This document shows, in pieces, positions 63,938 through 64,000 of a stretch of DNA of 64,000 bases. The notes under the pieces were generated by a model. It saw only the letters and a program-made list of their open reading frames with translations, ran no database searches and had not been told where the DNA came from. Where the stretch lies: positions 71,301,798-71,365,797 of the forward strand of contig NC_063167.1 in NCBI RefSeq assembly GCF_023159225.1, written 5' to 3'. The DNA comes from Perognathus longimembris pacificus. Lineage: Eukaryota > Chordata > Mammalia > Rodentia > Heteromyidae. Numbering within the stretch: the stretch's first letter is position 1; the number at the start of each line of letters is the position of its first letter. A program made the translations under genes and the position numbers.

Positions 63938-64000
63938 AGTATGTGTACTGGGACTTGAACTCAGTACTAGGAGCTGTCCCTTAGCTTTTTCACTCAAGGC
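63938..64000 (-). repeat. B1-Geo SINE, cut by the window end
   Basis: The Geo tail 'tactgggacttgaactcagt' to 'cttttt' plus 'cactcaaggc' is visible. The element continues outside the window. Confidence 0.8.

Overview
The window is non-coding mammalian DNA, and I find no host protein-coding exon in it. Every long open frame I examined is explained by simple repeats, SINEs or a LINE-1 tail. The repeat content points to a rodent of the superfamily Geomyoidea (kangaroo rats, pocket mice, pocket gophers). At least 17 copies of a two-part SINE match the published description of IDL-Geo, in which an ID/tRNA-like left monomer is joined to a 'Geo' right monomer; that family is reported as restricted to Geomyoidea. 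A second, older and more abundant SINE carries a B1-like left half on a right half resembling the same Geo module. I call it B1-Geo as a descriptive label only.

Layout. 0-13 kb: diverged B1-Geo copies, two IDL-Geo copies, an ancient MIR, a B1-dID-like SINE, a facing CA/TG microsatellite pair and an 18-bp minisatellite (8490-9054). 13-20 kb: a plus-strand class I retroviral LTR (about 13684-14110) in mostly unique sequence. 20-31 kb: four long GGAA/TTCC arrays, several growing from SINE tails, and three IDL-Geo insertions with clear target-site duplications (TSDs). 31-38 kb: a SINE-poor interval with a probable minus-strand LTR (33245-33552). 38-50 kb: a return to dense SINEs, including IDL-Geo copies placed just upstream of B1-Geo copies. 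50-55 kb: an old antisense LINE-1 fragment, a pyrimidine array and a young 5'-truncated LINE-1 (53218-54416, minus) ending in 326 open codons of ORF2 and flanked by a 16-bp TSD. 55-64 kb: sparse repeats and the longest apparently unique stretch (58714-61071).

Relations among elements. IDL-Geo copies interrupt B1-Geo copies at 6.4, 28.5, 31.8, 52.9 and 62.2 kb and the reverse is not seen, so IDL-Geo is the younger family here. Most CA and GGAA microsatellites sit at the 3' tail of a SINE in a constant orientation. Two good CTCF-like motifs (22908-22925 and 39700-39717, both minus) are the only regulatory candidates I would name. No CRISPR array, functional tRNA/rRNA gene or complete protein-coding gene is supported. 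Element edges are read by eye and are good to about 5-15 bases unless a TSD is given.
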